Positions 62,983 to 64,000 of a stretch of 64,000 bases of DNA are shown here, one piece after another; the stretch's first letter is position 1; each line of letters opens with the position of its first letter. The notes below the pieces were generated by a model, which did not search any database, was not told where the DNA came from, and saw nothing but the letters and a program-made list of their open reading frames with translations. The stretch is from Bacteroides sp. AN502(2024) (lineage in GTDB: Bacteria; Bacteroidota; Bacteroidia; Bacteroidales; Bacteroidaceae), in the NCBI RefSeq assembly GCF_041227145.1, contig NZ_JBGFSP010000004.1, positions 62,001 through 126,000 of the forward strand, in the 5' to 3' direction. Made by a program: the position numbers and the translations under genes.

Positions 62983-64000
62983 TTAAACATTATATGTACC
63001 CGATTTCGTATCCCCTCCGTGACCTGTCCAGTTCTCGTGGAAAAACTGTCCGCGCAACTCATCCTTACGCTCAAAAGTATGTGCACCGAAATAATCGCGT
63101 TGTGCCTGTACAAGATTGGTGGGCAGATCAGCAGAAGTGAGCGAATAGAAATAGTTCAGGGCAGAAGAGAAAGCAGGAACAGGAAGTCCTTCTTTCATGG
63201 CTTCCACCACCAAGCTCTTCCATCTCGGAAGCAGCGTCTTCATTTCTTCTTTAAAATAAGGAGCCAACAATAAGTGCTCAGGCTTGTCGGTGGCTTCGAA
63301 GGCAGCTGCAATGTCGTTCAGGAATATACTGCGAATGATGCATCCCCCACGCCACATACGAGCAATGGAAGCCAAGTCGAGCTGCCAGTCGAAAGCATCG
63401 GACGCCCGTTGCAACACGGCGAACCCCTGAGCATAAGAGACTAATTTGGAAGCATAAAGGGCAGAAAAGATATTCTTTACGAGTTCCACCTTGTTATATA
63501 CAGGTTGTGTATGTTGACATTGGAATTGTTTGGAAGCCAAATGACGCAAGTTTTTCTGTGAAGACAGGCTTCGTTCGAATACCGCTGTAGCAATGAGTCC
63601 TAACGGCATACCGAGTTCCATCGCATTGATAACCGACCATTTACCGGTTCCTTTCTGTCCGGCTGCATCCAAGATTTTATCAACTAGATAACCTCCGGAT
63701 TTGTCTTTATGCCGCAAAATGTTGGCGGTGATTTCGATCAGATAACTGCTAAGTTTGCCTTCATTCCAACGGGCAAAAACATCAGATATCTCCTCATTGG
63801 TCAGATCTAGTAACTTTTTCATCACCCAGTAGGCCTCGGCAATCAGTTGCATATCGCCATATTCAATACCGTTATGAATCATCTTCACAAAATGACCTGA
63901 TCCGGCAGGCCCCACCCATTGGCAACAGGGAGTACCATCCGGTACTTTTGCCGCAATACTTTGAAGAATCGGTTTCACTTCCGACCATGCTTTTTCCGAA
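62983..64000 (-). CDS. gnd: 6-phosphogluconate dehydrogenase (5' end beyond window)
   Basis: 339 codons of about 490 are visible; the N-terminal NADP-binding part lies past the right edge. The frame continues through AWSEVKPILQSIAAKV to the edge without a start (the GTG at 63978 is internal). WVGPAGSGHFVKMIHNGIEY holds the catalytic Lys and His region. LDAAGQKGTGKWSVINAMEL, GGCIIRSIFLNDI and the C-terminal QRDYFGAHTFERKDELRG and HENWTGHGG are typical. Decarboxylates 6-phosphogluconate to ribulose-5-phosphate. First visible gene of gnd-zwf-pgl. Confidence 0.95.
   Translation of the reverse strand, partial: SEKAWSEVKPILQSIAAKVPDGTPCCQWVGPAGSGHFVKMIHNGIEYGDMQLIAEAYWVMKKLLDLTNEEISDVFARWNEGKLSSYLIEITANILRHKDKSGGYLVDKILDAAGQKGTGKWSVINAMELGMPLGLIATAVFERSLSSQKNLRHLASKQFQCQHTQPVYNKVELVKNIFSALYASKLVSYAQGFAVLQRASDAFDWQLDLASIARMWRGGCIIRSIFLNDIAAAFEATDKPEHLLLAPYFKEEMKTLLPRWKSLVVEAMKEGLPVPAFSSALNYFYSLTSADLPTNLVQAQRDYFGAHTFERKDELRGQFFHENWTGHGGDTKSGTYNV

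Overview
The window comes from a Bacteroides-type genome (Bacteroidetes). Three things point there: promoters of the form TTTG, 19 bp, TAnnTTTG (upstream of tRNA-Ser, the AbiL-like pair and the trp operon); Bacteroidetes-style genes such as type III glutamine synthetase, single-chain serine dehydratase, DapL and trp order BEGDCFA; and DUF3408 / MobA / paired tyrosine-recombinase modules typical of Bacteroides conjugative and mobilizable elements. The species cannot be fixed from sequence alone.

Positions 1-24200 are a composite, partly decayed integrative element next to tRNA-Ser(UGA). It has pairs of excisionase-like HTH genes at the far left (minus) and at 20.0-20.7 kb (plus), two tandem tyrosine recombinases (21.4-23.9 kb), two RhuM-like genes (one frameshifted), MobA and DUF3408 genes flanking a hairpin-rich oriT-like segment, and no relaxase. 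A third recombinase gene is broken into two oppositely oriented pieces (4.3-5.9 kb), as expected after an inversion. The cargo looks like a defence island: a protein with three GIY-YIG-like repeats, a HEPN-like protein, a ComF-like phosphoribosyltransferase, an AbiL/RloA-RloB pair with a DUF2971 gene, and a tightly packed five-gene minus-strand operon. That operon encodes a 413-aa unknown, a DUF1848 Fe-S protein, a 1407-aa methyltransferase-like/RecQ-like helicase, a coiled-coil tail-anchored protein and an NTF2-like protein. I do not recognise it as a named system, and it is the best candidate for something new.

Positions 24.2-29.9 kb are the tRNA-Ser with its own promoter and terminator, a complete 1320-bp IS4-family insertion with 8-bp target duplication in front of mutS2, then mutS2 and sdaA.

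Positions 29.9-52.4 kb are a chromosomal nitrogen/glutamine block: carB-carA-purF and an internally deleted glmS on the minus strand; gltB-gltD, asnB, glpQ, dapF-dapL, an outer-membrane protein and glnN on the plus strand. Five glutamine-amidotransferase-type genes (carA, purF, glmS remnant, gltB, asnB) lie together with the GS III that makes glutamine. Several palindromic intergenic repeats occur here, plus a repeat-like insert inside carA and a frameshifted HdeD-like gene.

Positions 52.4-59.4 kb are the complete tryptophan operon trpBEGDCFA, preceded by a clear promoter, a 20-residue leader peptide with three consecutive Trp codons and an intrinsic terminator: a classical attenuator. The window ends with ansA and, on the minus strand, the oxidative pentose phosphate genes gnd (cut by the window edge), zwf and pgl.
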